Positions 51,121 to 60,490 are shown, counted from the stretch's first letter. The stretch is DNA of 64,000 nt from Limnohabitans sp. T6-5 (GCF_003063315.1 NZ_NERV01000002.1:806001-870000), one strand, 5' to 3'. The notes: a model not told the origin generated them from the sequence alone. Numbers and translations are program-made.

Positions 51121-51141
51121 CGCCAGACTGTGTGTCTGGCG
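51121..51141 (-). terminator. hairpin just after the small Ala/Lys-rich gene
   Basis: CGCCAGAC and GTCTGGCG form a strong stem ten bases after the stop at 51150. There is no T-run on the minus strand, so it more likely protects the transcript end, with the hairpin at 51068 as the real terminator. Confidence 0.5.
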
Positions 51142-51149
51142 TTCACCGC

Positions 51150-51467
51150 TTATTTGCCTTGTGGGGCTTTGACGTCAGTTTTCACTTCTGCTTTGGGGGC
51201 TGCCTTTTCAGCGCCTTTGGTGACAGGAGCGGCTGCTTTGTCTGCGGACTTGGCTGCAGCTTCTTTGGCAGCTTTCTGTTCAGCTTTGGCGGCGGCTTTT
51301 TTCTCGGCTTTGGCCGCTTTGGCTTCGGCCTTGGCATCTTTCATGTCAGCCTTGGCGGGCGCAGCAACTGCTGCGGGTGTGGCGGTCGCCGCTGGGGCGG
51401 CAGGCGCTTGAGCGAATGCACCGGCAGCGAAGAAACCGGCAACCAGGGTAGCGAGCAACTTGTTCAT
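51150..51467 (-). CDS. Ala/Lys-rich small exported protein
   Basis: A 105-residue protein. Residues 1-19 form a signal peptide (MNKLLATLVAGFFAAGAFA, cut before QAPAAP). The rest is almost only Ala, Lys, Glu, Asp, Pro and Val in repeating AKA/EAKAAK patterns, predicted to be a long charged helix or disordered tail. I know no firm family; similar proteins are annotated hypothetical in Burkholderiales. It has its own terminators and may be well expressed. A role in the periplasm or cell surface is only inferred. Confidence 0.75.
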   Translation of the reverse strand: MNKLLATLVAGFFAAGAFAQAPAAPAATATPAAVAAPAKADMKDAKAEAKAAKAEKKAAAKAEQKAAKEAAAKSADKAAAPVTKGAEKAAPKAEVKTDVKAPQGK

Positions 51468-51591
51468 GAGAAGACTTCTTTCATTCAGGTTTGAAGCCCA
51501 ACACCTTGTTGGACTTGCAACTACAACGCGGCCCGATGACTTGGTGAGGACGAAGTGCTGGGTGCAGTTGTAACGCGGTGTGTCCGATCAT

Positions 51592-52989
51592 TCAGGGCGC
51601 GCTGGCGCCCAACACCACGGTGACCATGCGCTCGGGTTGCAACACCCGCGCCATGGCCCGGCGCACATCGGCAGCAGTCACGCGCTCGACCTGCTGCGTC
51701 CAGGTGTCCAGGTAATTCAAGGGCAGTCGATTCCAGGCGATGTTGGCCACGTTGTCCAGCAGTTTGCGGTTGCTGTCGATGCGCAGAGCAAAGCCACCGA
51801 TCAGATTCGATTGGGCCGCTTTCAATTCAGCCTCGGTCGGGCCTTCGCGCACGAAGGTTTGCACCACATCTTTGGCCACCTGCAATGCTTGAGCAGCTTG
51901 GTCAGGACGGGTTTGCAAACCCACCGTGAAGGCCCCGGCATGCAAGCCCGGCGAAAAATAGCTGTAAACGCTGTAACTCAGGCCCCGCTTTTCGCGCACC
52001 TGTTCGGTCAGGCGCGAGACAAAACCGCCACCGCCCAGAATGTGGTTGCCCACCAGCAGGGGGAAAAAGTCGGGGTCGTTGCGCTTGTAACCGGGCTGGC
52101 CCATCAGTACCTGGGCTTGTGCCGAGTCAAAAGGCACCGTCAAATCCTGGGCCTGGGTCAAAGCGGCCACTTCAGGCACTGCGGGCGAGGGCTGGCAACC
52201 CGACTCGCTGGGCCACAGCGCCAGCAGGCGTTTGACCAGGTCATCGGCCTGCGCACGCGTCATGTCGCCCACCACGCTGACCGATGCCTGGCAAACCCGC
52301 AGTGCTTTGCCGTGCAGGGCACGCAAATCTTGCGCGGTGATGCGTGACAAGGACTCGGGCGTCGCTCGGTAGCCGTAAGGGTGCGGCCCATACACGGCCT
52401 GCGCAAAACGGTTTTGTGCCACGGTGCCGGGCTGGGTCAAAGATTCACGCAGGCTGGCCGACAGCTTTTCCCGGTCCCGCACCCAGACCATTTCGGGAAA
52501 GGCCGGATGCGCCATTTGCCTTGCGGCCAGGGCCACCGCCTTGCTCAGCAAATCCGGGTAGCTCAAACTGCGCAAGGAAAAACTCAAGCGGTCACCGCTG
52601 GCGCTGCCGCCAAAACTGGCGCCCAAATCGGCCCATGCCTCGCCGATTTGGTTTTCATCGAGGGCCTGGGCATACGGCCCTTTTCCAGACGGATCGGCAC
52701 GCAGGCCACTGGCCATTTGCCCGGCCATGACCGAAGCCAAACCCGCTTGGGCTGCAGGGTCACGGCGGCTGCCCGCGTCCAGGTCAATCTGCACATCCAC
52801 CATCGGAAGGGCATGGGTTTCGACCAGGTACACCCGCGCACCGCTGGCTTGCGTCCAGTGCGCGATGGGCAAGGCTGCTTGCGCCCAAGCTGCACAGCAC
52901 AGGCTGGCCCCCACCAACACCGAACGCAGCCGAAGAACCGGTGCCGCAGGCAATGACAACATCTTGGACATGTAGAAATTCACTTTCAT
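51592..52989 (-). CDS. M16 peptidase-like protein lacking the zinc motif (inactive partner)
   Basis: A 465-residue protein with a signal peptide (VLVGASLCCAAWAQA) and the two-domain M16 fold. The HXXEH zinc motif is absent: the corresponding stretch reads GLASVMAGQMA. The C-terminal substrate-holding R/Y region is present in FVSRLTEQVREKRGLSYSVY. This is the beta-type, non-catalytic partner of M16B peptidases. Its start at 52989 follows the stop of the active partner (53018). Confidence 0.9.
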   Translation of the reverse strand: MKVNFYMSKMLSLPAAPVLRLRSVLVGASLCCAAWAQAALPIAHWTQASGARVYLVETHALPMVDVQIDLDAGSRRDPAAQAGLASVMAGQMASGLRADPSGKGPYAQALDENQIGEAWADLGASFGGSASGDRLSFSLRSLSYPDLLSKAVALAARQMAHPAFPEMVWVRDREKLSASLRESLTQPGTVAQNRFAQAVYGPHPYGYRATPESLSRITAQDLRALHGKALRVCQASVSVVGDMTRAQADDLVKRLLALWPSESGCQPSPAVPEVAALTQAQDLTVPFDSAQAQVLMGQPGYKRNDPDFFPLLVGNHILGGGGFVSRLTEQVREKRGLSYSVYSYFSPGLHAGAFTVGLQTRPDQAAQALQVAKDVVQTFVREGPTEAELKAAQSNLIGGFALRIDSNRKLLDNVANIAWNRLPLNYLDTWTQQVERVTAADVRRAMARVLQPERMVTVVLGASAP

Positions 52990-53017
52990 GGGGTAACGAG
53001 GGTCAAGCACAACGCGC

Positions 53018-54469
53018 TCAATGCCGCGCACCCGCAGGGGCACGGCGTGGACGGGGCTTGCCTGACAGCGCTTGGGGACGCAGGATGCCCACGGTGAGGC
53101 TGTCATCGCCAAAGTATTTTTGAGCCACGGCTTGCACCTGTGCAGCCGTCACCTGGCGCAAACGGGCCATGATTTGCGTGCTTTGATCGGGGGGCATGCC
53201 CAAAACCCAGGCCACGCCCAACTCTCGGGCCTGGTTAAAGACCGAGTCCAGTTTGTAGATTTCACTGGCGACCCACTGGGTTTTGACGCGCTGCAATTCA
53301 TGTTCGGCCACGCCTTGCTCGGCCACGCGCTGAACTTGTGCGCGCAATGCAGCCTCCAGCGCTTCAGAGGTCTGCCCTTTGGCGGGCACACCGTCCAGAT
53401 AAAAGAACTGCGGGCCACGGCCCATCAAGCCGTTGTGTGCACCCACGCTGTCGGCCAGGCGGTTCTCGCCTTGGGTCAGCGTCCGCTCCAAACGGGCACC
53501 GCTGTAGCCATCCAGCACGGCCGCGAGCACCGTCAAGGCCAGCGCATCGTCATGCTCTGGCGTGACGTCCAGGCTGGCCAAACGCGGCACTTTGAACGCC
53601 AAAGTGACATAAGACTGTTCCGCTGGGGCCTTGAATTCAAAACGCCGCACGCCTTGTTGCGCGGGCTCTTGCTGCGGCTTGCGTTCAGCCACGGCCCCCC
53701 CGGTGATACCGCCGTAGTAGCGATCGGCCAAGGCTTTGACTTGTGCCGGGTCCACATCTCCAGCCACCACCACCACGGCATTGGCAGGGGTGTACCACTT
53801 GCGGAAAAAGTCGCGGGCGTCTTGCGCCGTCATGGCATCGAGGTCGCTCATCCAGCCCACGATGGGACGACGGTAAGGCGAGGCCATCAAGGCCGTGGCC
53901 GACAGGATTTCATGCAATTGCGCTCGAGGGTTGTCTTCGGTGCGCATGCGGCGCTCTTCCTTGACGACCTCGAGTTCTTTGGCAAATTCGGCGTCAGGCC
54001 ATTGGTTGTTGGCAAAGCGGTCAGCCTCCAAACGCATCACCGCTTCGAGCTGGTTGGACGGAATCTGCTGGTAGTAGCCGGTGTAGTCTTTGGAGGTGAA
54101 GGCGTTTTCGCGCCCCCCCAAAGCGGCCACCCGGCGCGAAAACTCGCCCGCAGGCAACAAAGGAGTGCCCTTGAACAGCATGTGTTCCAGCACATGGGCC
54201 ACGCCGCTGGTGCCATCCACCTCGTCCATGGCGCCCACACGCAGCCAGACCATGTGCACGGCCGTGGGGGCACGGCGGTCGGGCTTGACCCACAAGCTCA
54301 TGCCGTTGGCCAAGGTGAATGTCTGAACCGAGGCAGCTGCTGCGTTGCTGGTAATGCCGGGCTTGCCCGTTTGACTGACGGGGCTGGTGGATGTCTGCGC
54401 CCACAAGGTCAATGGGGATGCCAGCAAGGTGGCACTCAGGAAAATTCCGGAAAGAAAGTGGGGTTTCAT
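53018..54469 (-). CDS. M16-family zinc peptidase, active subunit
   Basis: A 483-residue periplasmic peptidase. A signal peptide (FLSATLLASPLTLWAQ) precedes the active site VAHVLEHMLFKGTPLLPAGE with the inverted HXXEH zinc motif, ALGGRENAFTSKDYTGYYQQ, and the distal Glu in ELEVVKEERRMRTEDNPR. It should work with the inactive subunit encoded next. The ATG at 54469 begins the signal peptide. ftsY starts 28 bases away on the other strand. Confidence 0.93.
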   Translation of the reverse strand: MKPHFLSGIFLSATLLASPLTLWAQTSTSPVSQTGKPGITSNAAAASVQTFTLANGMSLWVKPDRRAPTAVHMVWLRVGAMDEVDGTSGVAHVLEHMLFKGTPLLPAGEFSRRVAALGGRENAFTSKDYTGYYQQIPSNQLEAVMRLEADRFANNQWPDAEFAKELEVVKEERRMRTEDNPRAQLHEILSATALMASPYRRPIVGWMSDLDAMTAQDARDFFRKWYTPANAVVVVAGDVDPAQVKALADRYYGGITGGAVAERKPQQEPAQQGVRRFEFKAPAEQSYVTLAFKVPRLASLDVTPEHDDALALTVLAAVLDGYSGARLERTLTQGENRLADSVGAHNGLMGRGPQFFYLDGVPAKGQTSEALEAALRAQVQRVAEQGVAEHELQRVKTQWVASEIYKLDSVFNQARELGVAWVLGMPPDQSTQIMARLRQVTAAQVQAVAQKYFGDDSLTVGILRPQALSGKPRPRRAPAGARH

Positions 54470-54497
54470 AGAATGCATGATCCTTGAAAACCCAGCC

Positions 54498-55562
54498 ATG
54501 TTCAGTTTCTTCAAAAAAAAATCCCCTCCCCCTGACGTCCAATCCCCTGCTGCTGCCCCCACTCAAGCGCCAATGGCCCCGGTCAAACCGCCTGTAGCGA
54601 TAGCCAGCTCCACCGACGTGTCCAGTGCACAAGCAACAGACGCCAACGTGCCTGCGCCCGCTGCGCGACAAGGCTGGATGGATCGGCTCAAGGCCGGTTT
54701 GCGCAAAACCGGCTCCAACATCACCACCGTCTTCACGGGCACCCGCATTGACGACGACCTGTACGAGGAACTGGAAACCGCCTTGCTGATGGCCGACACC
54801 GGCGTCAAGGCGACCGAGTATTTGCTGCAAGACCTGAAACGCCGGGTCAAGGAAGCCAAAGCCACGCAGCCCCCCGAAGTCAAGGCTTTGCTGGCAGATG
54901 CCATTGCCGATTTGCTGCAACCGCTGCAAAAACCGCTCGAAATCGGTGCCCACCACCCGACCGTCATCATGGTCGCGGGCGTCAACGGCGCAGGCAAAAC
55001 CACCTCGATTGGCAAGCTCACCAAACACCTGGCCGATGACGGCTTGAGCGTGTTGCTGGCCGCTGCCGACACCTTCCGCGCTGCGGCCAAAGAGCAGTTG
55101 GCCGTCTGGGCCGACCGCAACACGGTGGAAATCGTCAGCCAGCAAGGTGGCGACCCGGCGGCCGTGAGCTTTGACGCAGTGACCGCTGGGCGCGCCCGGG
55201 GCAGGGATCTGGTGCTGGTGGACACCGCCGGACGCCTGCCCACCCAGCAACACCTGATGGAAGAGCTGAAAAAAATCAAACGCGTGGTTCAAAAAGCCGA
55301 TGCCACGGCACCGCACGAGGTCTTGCTGGTGATCGATGGCAACACCGGCCAAAACGCCCTGGCCCAGGTCAAAGCCTTTGACGAAACCCTGGGCCTGACC
55401 GGCCTGATCGTGACCAAACTGGACGGCACCGCCAAAGGCGGCGTTCTGTGCGCCATTGCACGCGAGAGGCCGATCCCGGTCTATTTCATTGGGGTGGGCG
55501 AGCAACTGCAAGACCTGGAAACCTTCGATGCCCGGGAGTTTGCCCAGGCGCTGCTGAACTAA
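54498..55562 (+). CDS. ftsY: signal recognition particle receptor FtsY
   Basis: A 354-residue SRP GTPase targeting membrane proteins to the translocon. A Pro/Ala-rich N-terminal part (residues about 10-60) replaces the acidic A domain of E. coli; then the N domain, and the G domain with GVNGAGKTTSIGKL, ADTFRAAAKEQL, VDTAGRLPTQQ and VTKLDGTAKGG. The ATG at 54498 begins MFSFFKKK. Divergent from the M16 genes and followed by rpoH, as in many proteobacteria. Confidence 0.95.
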   Translation: MFSFFKKKSPPPDVQSPAAAPTQAPMAPVKPPVAIASSTDVSSAQATDANVPAPAARQGWMDRLKAGLRKTGSNITTVFTGTRIDDDLYEELETALLMADTGVKATEYLLQDLKRRVKEAKATQPPEVKALLADAIADLLQPLQKPLEIGAHHPTVIMVAGVNGAGKTTSIGKLTKHLADDGLSVLLAAADTFRAAAKEQLAVWADRNTVEIVSQQGGDPAAVSFDAVTAGRARGRDLVLVDTAGRLPTQQHLMEELKKIKRVVQKADATAPHEVLLVIDGNTGQNALAQVKAFDETLGLTGLIVTKLDGTAKGGVLCAIARERPIPVYFIGVGEQLQDLETFDAREFAQALLN

Positions 55563-55587
55563 AAAGAAGCGCTCCAGAAGTAACACC

Positions 55588-55615
55588 TCGACAAATCAAG
55601 GGTTAACCCTAATTA
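55588..55615 (+). promoter_or_regulatory. possible vegetative promoter of rpoH
   Basis: TCGACA and TAATTA are spaced by 16 bases, resembling a sigma-70 promoter. Transcription would start near 55622, placing the CIRCE element about 17 bases downstream where a repressor could block it. The match is moderate. Confidence 0.4.
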
Positions 55616-55638
55616 CTCCAGGGTGTAGGCCCTCCGAT

Positions 55639-55665
55639 TTAGCACTCCACCCAGGAGAGTGCTAA
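55639..55665 (+). promoter_or_regulatory. CIRCE element (HrcA operator) in the rpoH leader
   Basis: TTAGCACTC, nine bases, GAGTGCTAA matches the CIRCE consensus exactly. HrcA represses genes with this site and releases them on heat shock. It lies 33 bases before the rpoH start codon, so sigma-32 supply would itself be under HrcA control. Confidence 0.95.
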
Positions 55666-55697
55666 TATTCAAGGAATTCTCTGAAAGGAGTTCTGGT

Positions 55698-56630
55698 ATG
55701 TCTGTTCAAACTGGATCCCCCACCCAAGCTATCGCATTGACCAATCCTTGGGCCGTGGTGCCTTCGCTGGGTCACCTGGATGCGTACATCTCCGCGGTCA
55801 ACCGCATGCCCATGCTCACCCTTGAGGAAGAGCAAGAGGCCGCCCGCCAACTCAAAGCCAACGACGACCTCGAAGCCGCCCGCAAACTGGTGCTCTCGCA
55901 CCTGCGCCTGGTGGTGTCGGTGTCGCGCCAATACCTCGGTTACGGCCTGCCCCACGGCGACCTGATTCAGGAAGGCAATGTGGGCCTGATGAAAGCCGTC
56001 AAGCGCTTTGATCCCGATCAGGGCGTGCGTCTGGTCAGCTACGCGCTGCACTGGATCAAGGCAGAAATTCACGAGTACATCCTGAAAAACTGGCGCATGG
56101 TCAAAGTGGCCACTACGAAGGCTCAGCGCAAGCTGTTTTTCAACCTGCGCTCAATGAAGCAGGGTTTCAAGGCCGACGCAGATGTGGGCACACACCGCGA
56201 CACCCTGACGCCAGACCAGGTCGACTCAATGGCGCACAGCCTGAATGTCAAGCGCGAAGAGGTACGGGAAATGGAAATGCGCATGTCCGGTGGCGATGTG
56301 CTGCTGGACCCGGCACCCTCTGATGACGGCGAACAGGCATTTGGCCCGATCGCTTACTTGGCTGACGTGAACCATGAGCCCACCGCCATGATCGAAGCGC
56401 ACCAGCGTGACGTGATGGCCAGCGACGGTCTGGCCACGGCGCTCAACGCACTGGACGAACGCAGCCGCCGCATCGTGGAAGAGCGCTGGCTCAAGGTCAA
56501 CGACAACGGTTCGGGCGGCATGACGCTCCACGACTTGGCGGATGAGTATGGCGTGAGCGCCGAACGCATTCGCCAGATCGAAGTCGCAGCCATGAAAAAA
56601 ATGAAAAAAGCATTGGTCGAGTTCGCTTGA
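55698..56630 (+). CDS. rpoH: RNA polymerase sigma-32 factor
   Basis: A 310-residue heat-shock sigma factor. Region 2 has LVLSHLRLVVSVSRQYLGYG and GDLIQEGNVGLMKAVKRFDP; the RpoH box QRKLFFNLRSMK is exact in type; region 4 has LHDLADEYGVSAERIRQIEV. The ATG at 55698 has AAAGGAG eight bases before it. Translational control by RNA structure, as in E. coli, cannot be judged; transcriptional control by CIRCE is evident. Confidence 0.97.
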   Translation: MSVQTGSPTQAIALTNPWAVVPSLGHLDAYISAVNRMPMLTLEEEQEAARQLKANDDLEAARKLVLSHLRLVVSVSRQYLGYGLPHGDLIQEGNVGLMKAVKRFDPDQGVRLVSYALHWIKAEIHEYILKNWRMVKVATTKAQRKLFFNLRSMKQGFKADADVGTHRDTLTPDQVDSMAHSLNVKREEVREMEMRMSGGDVLLDPAPSDDGEQAFGPIAYLADVNHEPTAMIEAHQRDVMASDGLATALNALDERSRRIVEERWLKVNDNGSGGMTLHDLADEYGVSAERIRQIEVAAMKKMKKALVEFA

Positions 56631-56654
56631 TCAAGCGTCAAGAGCGGCTGTGAC

Positions 56655-56679
56655 ATGTCGGTGGTCGAGGACCCCGACA
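56655..56679. repeat. fragment of the ATGTCGG palindrome, reverse orientation
   Basis: CGGTGGTCGAGGACCCCGACA is the complement of the left arm of the 37141 element with one change. It lies just after rpoH and can pair with the ATGTCGG before it. Confidence 0.6.
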
Positions 56680-56761
56680 CCTGCTGAATCCACCCACAAC
56701 GCCCCTTGTCGACCCGTCTGCCATGTGGCAATGCCCGTGTCGATGACTTCGGTGCACAAGC

Positions 56762-56835
56762 ATTGTCGGACTCTTCGAGTACCGCCCTACAGCAACCATC
56801 TGACCTCGTAGGTCAGCGGTCTAAGACCCCGACAT
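56762..56835. repeat. dispersed copy of the ATGTCGG palindrome, reverse orientation
   Basis: A 74-base inverted copy: it starts with the complement of the right arm of the array element (TTGTCGGACTCTTCGAGTAC) and ends with a diverged complement of the left arm (GACCCCGACAT). It lies between rpoH and pth. Confidence 0.8.
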
Positions 56836-56889
56836 GGGCGGGCCGTCGGCGTCAGGGCACGATGCTTGGGACAGGGATAATCCAGACCC

Positions 56890-57525
56890 ATGATCAAACT
56901 CTTAGTCGGCCTGGGCAATCCCGGCAGTGAATACGAAGACACACGGCACAACGCCGGTTTCTGGTGGATGGATGCGGTCGCCCGCGAACTCAAGGTGTCC
57001 CTGGTGCCCGAGCGCAGCTACCATGGCCTGATGGCCCGGACCACGGTCAATGGGCAAAACCTGTGGCTGCTGGAGCCGCAAACTTTCATGAATTTGTCGG
57101 GCAAATCAGTCAGCGCCTTGGCCAGGTTCTTCAAAATCCAGCCGCAAGAAATTCTGGTGGCGCACGACGAACTCGACATTGCGCCAGGCGAAGCCAAACT
57201 CAAGCTGGGCGGCAGCCATGCCGGACACAATGGGCTGCGCGACATCCATGCCCAGTTGGGAACAGCCGACTATTGGCGCCTGCGCATTGGCGTGGGCCAT
57301 CCGGGGGTCAAAGCAGAAGTGGTGAACTGGGTGTTGAAAAAACCGATGGCAGAACACCGTCAGGCCATCGAAGACAGCATCGCCCGTTCCGTCAAGGCCT
57401 TGCCTTTGCTGCTGGCGGGCGACATGGAAAAAGCCATGGCCCAAATCCACACCAGCAAGCCCCCGCGCCCCAAACCGCCCAAGCCCGCCAAACTGACACC
57501 ACCGGAAACCCCTGCGGCAGCGTGA
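56890..57525 (+). CDS. pth: peptidyl-tRNA hydrolase
   Basis: A 211-residue enzyme releasing peptides from stalled peptidyl-t[23 protein letters not shown] carries the catalytic His; [33 protein letters not shown] and [12 protein letters not shown] are family blocks. The C-terminus is extended by a Pro/Lys-rich tail ([20 protein letters not shown]), common in this group of bacteria. Confidence 0.96.
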   Translation: MIKLLVGLGNPGSEYEDTRHNAGFWWMDAVARELKVSLVPERSYHGLMARTTVNGQNLWLLEPQTFMNLSGKSVSALARFFKIQPQEILVAHDELDIAPGEAKLKLGGSHAGHNGLRDIHAQLGTADYWRLRIGVGHPGVKAEVVNWVLKKPMAEHRQAIEDSIARSVKALPLLLAGDMEKAMAQIHTSKPPRPKPPKPAKLTPPETPAAA

Positions 57526-57582
57526 AAGCCAGCGGGACTTGCTGTCCGCCATGGCAAGGGCAGGAATGGGCTCAAACCGCTT

Positions 57583-57870
<288 letters not shown>

Positions 57871-58019
57871 TTATCGGCCAGGCACAACACCCCGACCGGG
57901 TGCAAGGCTGTTCACCAAACACTCGCGCTCGAGTTGCGGTTTCCCCATTTTGGTGGGTCATTGCAGGCCTGCATCGGGCACCACGGCGCATGCGCCTAAA
58001 ATGAACTGTGGAATCCATC

Positions 58020-58862
58020 ATGAACGCCGACCTGCACTGCCATTCCGTCATCTCTGACGGCACCCTCACCCCCGAAGTCCTGGCCGAACGCGCCAAAGCC
58101 AATGGCGTTGAACTCTGGGCCTTGACCGACCACGATGAAGTTGGCGGCCAGCAGCGGGCTTTGACCGCCGCACGGGCTTTGGGACTGCCGTACCTCACGG
58201 GCACTGAAATTTCGGTCACCTTTGCCAATCAGACGGTGCACATCGTCGGTTTGGGCTTTGACCACCTCAACACCGCCCTGACCGAAGGTTTGCGCCGCAC
58301 ACGCGGTGGCCGCAGCGAACGTGCCCAGGAAATGTCCGAAGGACTGGCCAAAGTCGGCATCCTCAACTGCTACGAAGGTGCCTTGAAGTACGTGGGCAAC
58401 CCGGAACTGATCTCGCGCACCCACTTCGCCCGACATCTGGTGGACACGGGCGTGTGCAGCGACACCTCGGAGGTGTTCCGCAAATTCCTGACCGAAGGCA
58501 AACCCGGCTACGTGCCACACCGCTGGGCACGCCTGCAAGAGGCGGTGCAATGGATCACCGATGCAGGCGGCATGGCCGTGATCGCCCACCCAGCACGCTA
58601 TGGCTTCACCCCCAACGAAGAGTACGCCCTGTTCAGCGAATTCAAAGCCCATGGCGGGCGCGGGGTCGAAGTCATCACCGGCAGCCACTCGTCTCAAGAG
58701 GCCGTACGTTACGCCGAGACAGCGCTGGAGTTTGGCTTGGCCGCGTCACGCGGCAGTGACTTCCACAGCCCCGACGAGAGCCGCATCGACCTGGGCACCC
58801 TGCCCTGGCTGCCCAGCCAATTGACCCCAGTATGGGAACTGCTGGCTGACCGCATTCAGTGA
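58020..58862 (+). CDS. PHP-domain phosphoesterase (RNase AM/TrpH family)
   Basis: A 280-residue metal-dependent phosphoesterase. Metal ligands appear in ADLHCHSVISDGTL, ALTDHDEVGG, the TGTEIS strand, MAVIAHPARYGF and AASRGSDFHSPDES. The E. coli relative (RNase AM) matures rRNA 5' ends and degrades short RNA or pAp. The ATG at 58020 begins MNADLHCHS; an ATG four codons earlier is possible. It overlaps the transporter gene downstream by three bases. Confidence 0.92.
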   Translation: MNADLHCHSVISDGTLTPEVLAERAKANGVELWALTDHDEVGGQQRALTAARALGLPYLTGTEISVTFANQTVHIVGLGFDHLNTALTEGLRRTRGGRSERAQEMSEGLAKVGILNCYEGALKYVGNPELISRTHFARHLVDTGVCSDTSEVFRKFLTEGKPGYVPHRWARLQEAVQWITDAGGMAVIAHPARYGFTPNEEYALFSEFKAHGGRGVEVITGSHSSQEAVRYAETALEFGLAASRGSDFHSPDESRIDLGTLPWLPSQLTPVWELLADRIQ

Positions 58863-59755
58863 ACAAGTCCGCGCACCACACCCTTCAAGGCATTGGTTTT
58901 GCCGTGCTTGCGCTGGCCTGTTTTGCCTCACTGGACACCACCACCCGACACATCAGCACCAGCACCCCCTTGCTGGTGGCCCTGTGGTTTCGCTATGCCA
59001 TCCAGGCGGTGATCACCACGGTGGTCGTCTGGCCGGGACGCGGGGTCAAGGTGCTGCACACCCTGCACCCGCGTTTTCAATGGGCCCGGGGCATGCTCCT
59101 TTTTGCCTGCAGCATTTTGGCGTTTTACAGCCTCAAATACATGCCCGTGGGCGAGTTCACGGCCATTGCGCTGCTGGCGCCACTGGTCATCACCTTGTTC
59201 GCGGCCTGCATGCTCAAGGAACAGATTCGCCCCCTGCGCTGGCTGCTGGTGGTGGGCGGGTTTGCAGGCACCTTGGTCATCATCCGCCCCGGCAGCCACC
59301 ACTTTGACTGGACGGTGATCTTGCCCCTGATGCTGGTGGTGACCAACTCGGGTTTCCAGATCCTGACAAGCAAGATGGCCAAAACCGAAGACCCGATCAC
59401 CATGCACCTGTACACCGGCTGGATCGGCACGATTTTGGCCTCCATGATCCTGCCCTTTGTTTGGGAAATGCCGCATGACTGGACCATCTGGCTACAGCTT
59501 TTGCTGATGGGCGTGCTGGCCACCATTGGGCATTTTTTCCTGATCCTGGCTTATGGCCGAGCCCCGGCAGCCACGCTCACACCCTATATGTACACACAGA
59601 TCGGCTTTGGGGTGTTGGGAGGCTGGGTCGTCTTTGACCACCTGCCCGATCAGTGGACCTTTGTGGGCATGGGCATGGTGGCGTTGTGCGGCGCTTTGGG
59701 GGCCTGGCTCACAGTGCGCGAAAATCGCCTGACGATTCAACCACCAGAATCCTAA
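58859..59755 (+). CDS. EamA/DMT-family transporter
   Basis: A 298-residue membrane protein with ten predicted hydrophobic segments arranged as two EamA repeats. ACFASLDTTTRHISTSTPLL, GEFTAIALLAPLVITLFAAC and FLILAYGRAPAATLTPYMYT are typical blocks. The exporter's substrate is unknown. The start is a GTG within the GTGA overlap with the PHP gene, so the genes are translationally coupled. Confidence 0.9.
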   Translation: MNKSAHHTLQGIGFAVLALACFASLDTTTRHISTSTPLLVALWFRYAIQAVITTVVVWPGRGVKVLHTLHPRFQWARGMLLFACSILAFYSLKYMPVGEFTAIALLAPLVITLFAACMLKEQIRPLRWLLVVGGFAGTLVIIRPGSHHFDWTVILPLMLVVTNSGFQILTSKMAKTEDPITMHLYTGWIGTILASMILPFVWEMPHDWTIWLQLLLMGVLATIGHFFLILAYGRAPAATLTPYMYTQIGFGVLGGWVVFDHLPDQWTFVGMGMVALCGALGAWLTVRENRLTIQPPES

Positions 59756-59772
59756 AATTCCTCAATATCGCC

Positions 59773-60396
59773 ATGGCACAGTTTTTCAGCGTTCACCCCG
59801 ACAATCCGCAAGCCCGTTTGCTCAAGCAAGCGGTGCAATTGCTCAACCAGGGCAGCGTTCTGGCGGTGCCCACCGATTCCAGCTACGCCCTGGTCTGCCA
59901 TCTGGACGACAAAAATGCCGCCGACCAATTGCGCCGCATCCGTGGGGTGGATGACAAGCACCACCTGACACTGCTGTGCCGCGACCTGAGCGAGCTGGCC
60001 AATTACGCCAGAGTGGACAACCGGCAGTTTCGCGCCATCAAGCAGGCCACGCCCGGCGCGTTCACCTTCATTCTGGAAGCGACCAAGGAAGTGCCACGCC
60101 GGGTCAGCCACCCACAGCGCAAGACGATTGGCCTGCGCGTGCCCGAGCACAAGGTCTTGCAAGCGCTGTTGGAACTGCATGGCGCCCCCCTGCTCGCGGC
60201 CACCCTCATCATGCCGGGCGAAGCGCTTCCTTTGAACGATCCCGAAGAGATCCGCGAACGTCTGGAACACCAGGTCGGGGCCGTGATTGATGCGGGCGCT
60301 TGCTCGCTGGAGCCCACCACGGTGATCGACATGACGGGTAACACGCCCGAAGTGCTGCGCCAAGGGCAAGGTGACCGCGCGCTGCTGGGGCTCTGA
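59773..60396 (+). CDS. YciO/Sua5-family threonylcarbamoyl-AMP synthase-like protein
   Basis: A 207-residue protein of the YrdC fold: VLAVPTDSSYALVCHLDDKN, RIRGVDDKHHLTLLCRDLSE, PGAFTFILEATKEVPRRV, RKTIGLRVPEH and a C-terminal STVIDM-like stretch (EPTTVIDMTGNTPEVLRQGQ). This subgroup (YciO) has the KxR-type active site, here KTIGLR, but its tRNA-modifying role is less sure than for TsaC/Sua5. The ATG at 59773 was chosen for MAQFFSVHP. Confidence 0.9.
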   Translation: MAQFFSVHPDNPQARLLKQAVQLLNQGSVLAVPTDSSYALVCHLDDKNAADQLRRIRGVDDKHHLTLLCRDLSELANYARVDNRQFRAIKQATPGAFTFILEATKEVPRRVSHPQRKTIGLRVPEHKVLQALLELHGAPLLAATLIMPGEALPLNDPEEIRERLEHQVGAVIDAGACSLEPTTVIDMTGNTPEVLRQGQGDRALLGL

Positions 60397-60458
60397 ACAG
60401 GGCTTGGCATCCGCCTGACTCGTTAAAATCAGCCCATTCCGACTGTTGAAGTCCGCCA

Positions 60459-60490
60459 CGGCATCTGCAGAGATGCCGTTTCTTTTTATT
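60459..60490 (+). terminator. intrinsic terminator in front of valS
   Basis: CGGCATCT-GCAG-AGATGCCG followed by TTTCTTTTT is a textbook terminator. It lies about 60 bases after the YciO stop and only 14 bases before the valS start codon. It either ends the upstream operon or acts as an attenuator for valS. Confidence 0.85.

Noticed and set aside
54021..55586. 521-codon minus-strand frame
   Set aside because: Antisense to ftsY and out of phase with the M16 gene; its end merely re-reads the M16 gene in another frame.
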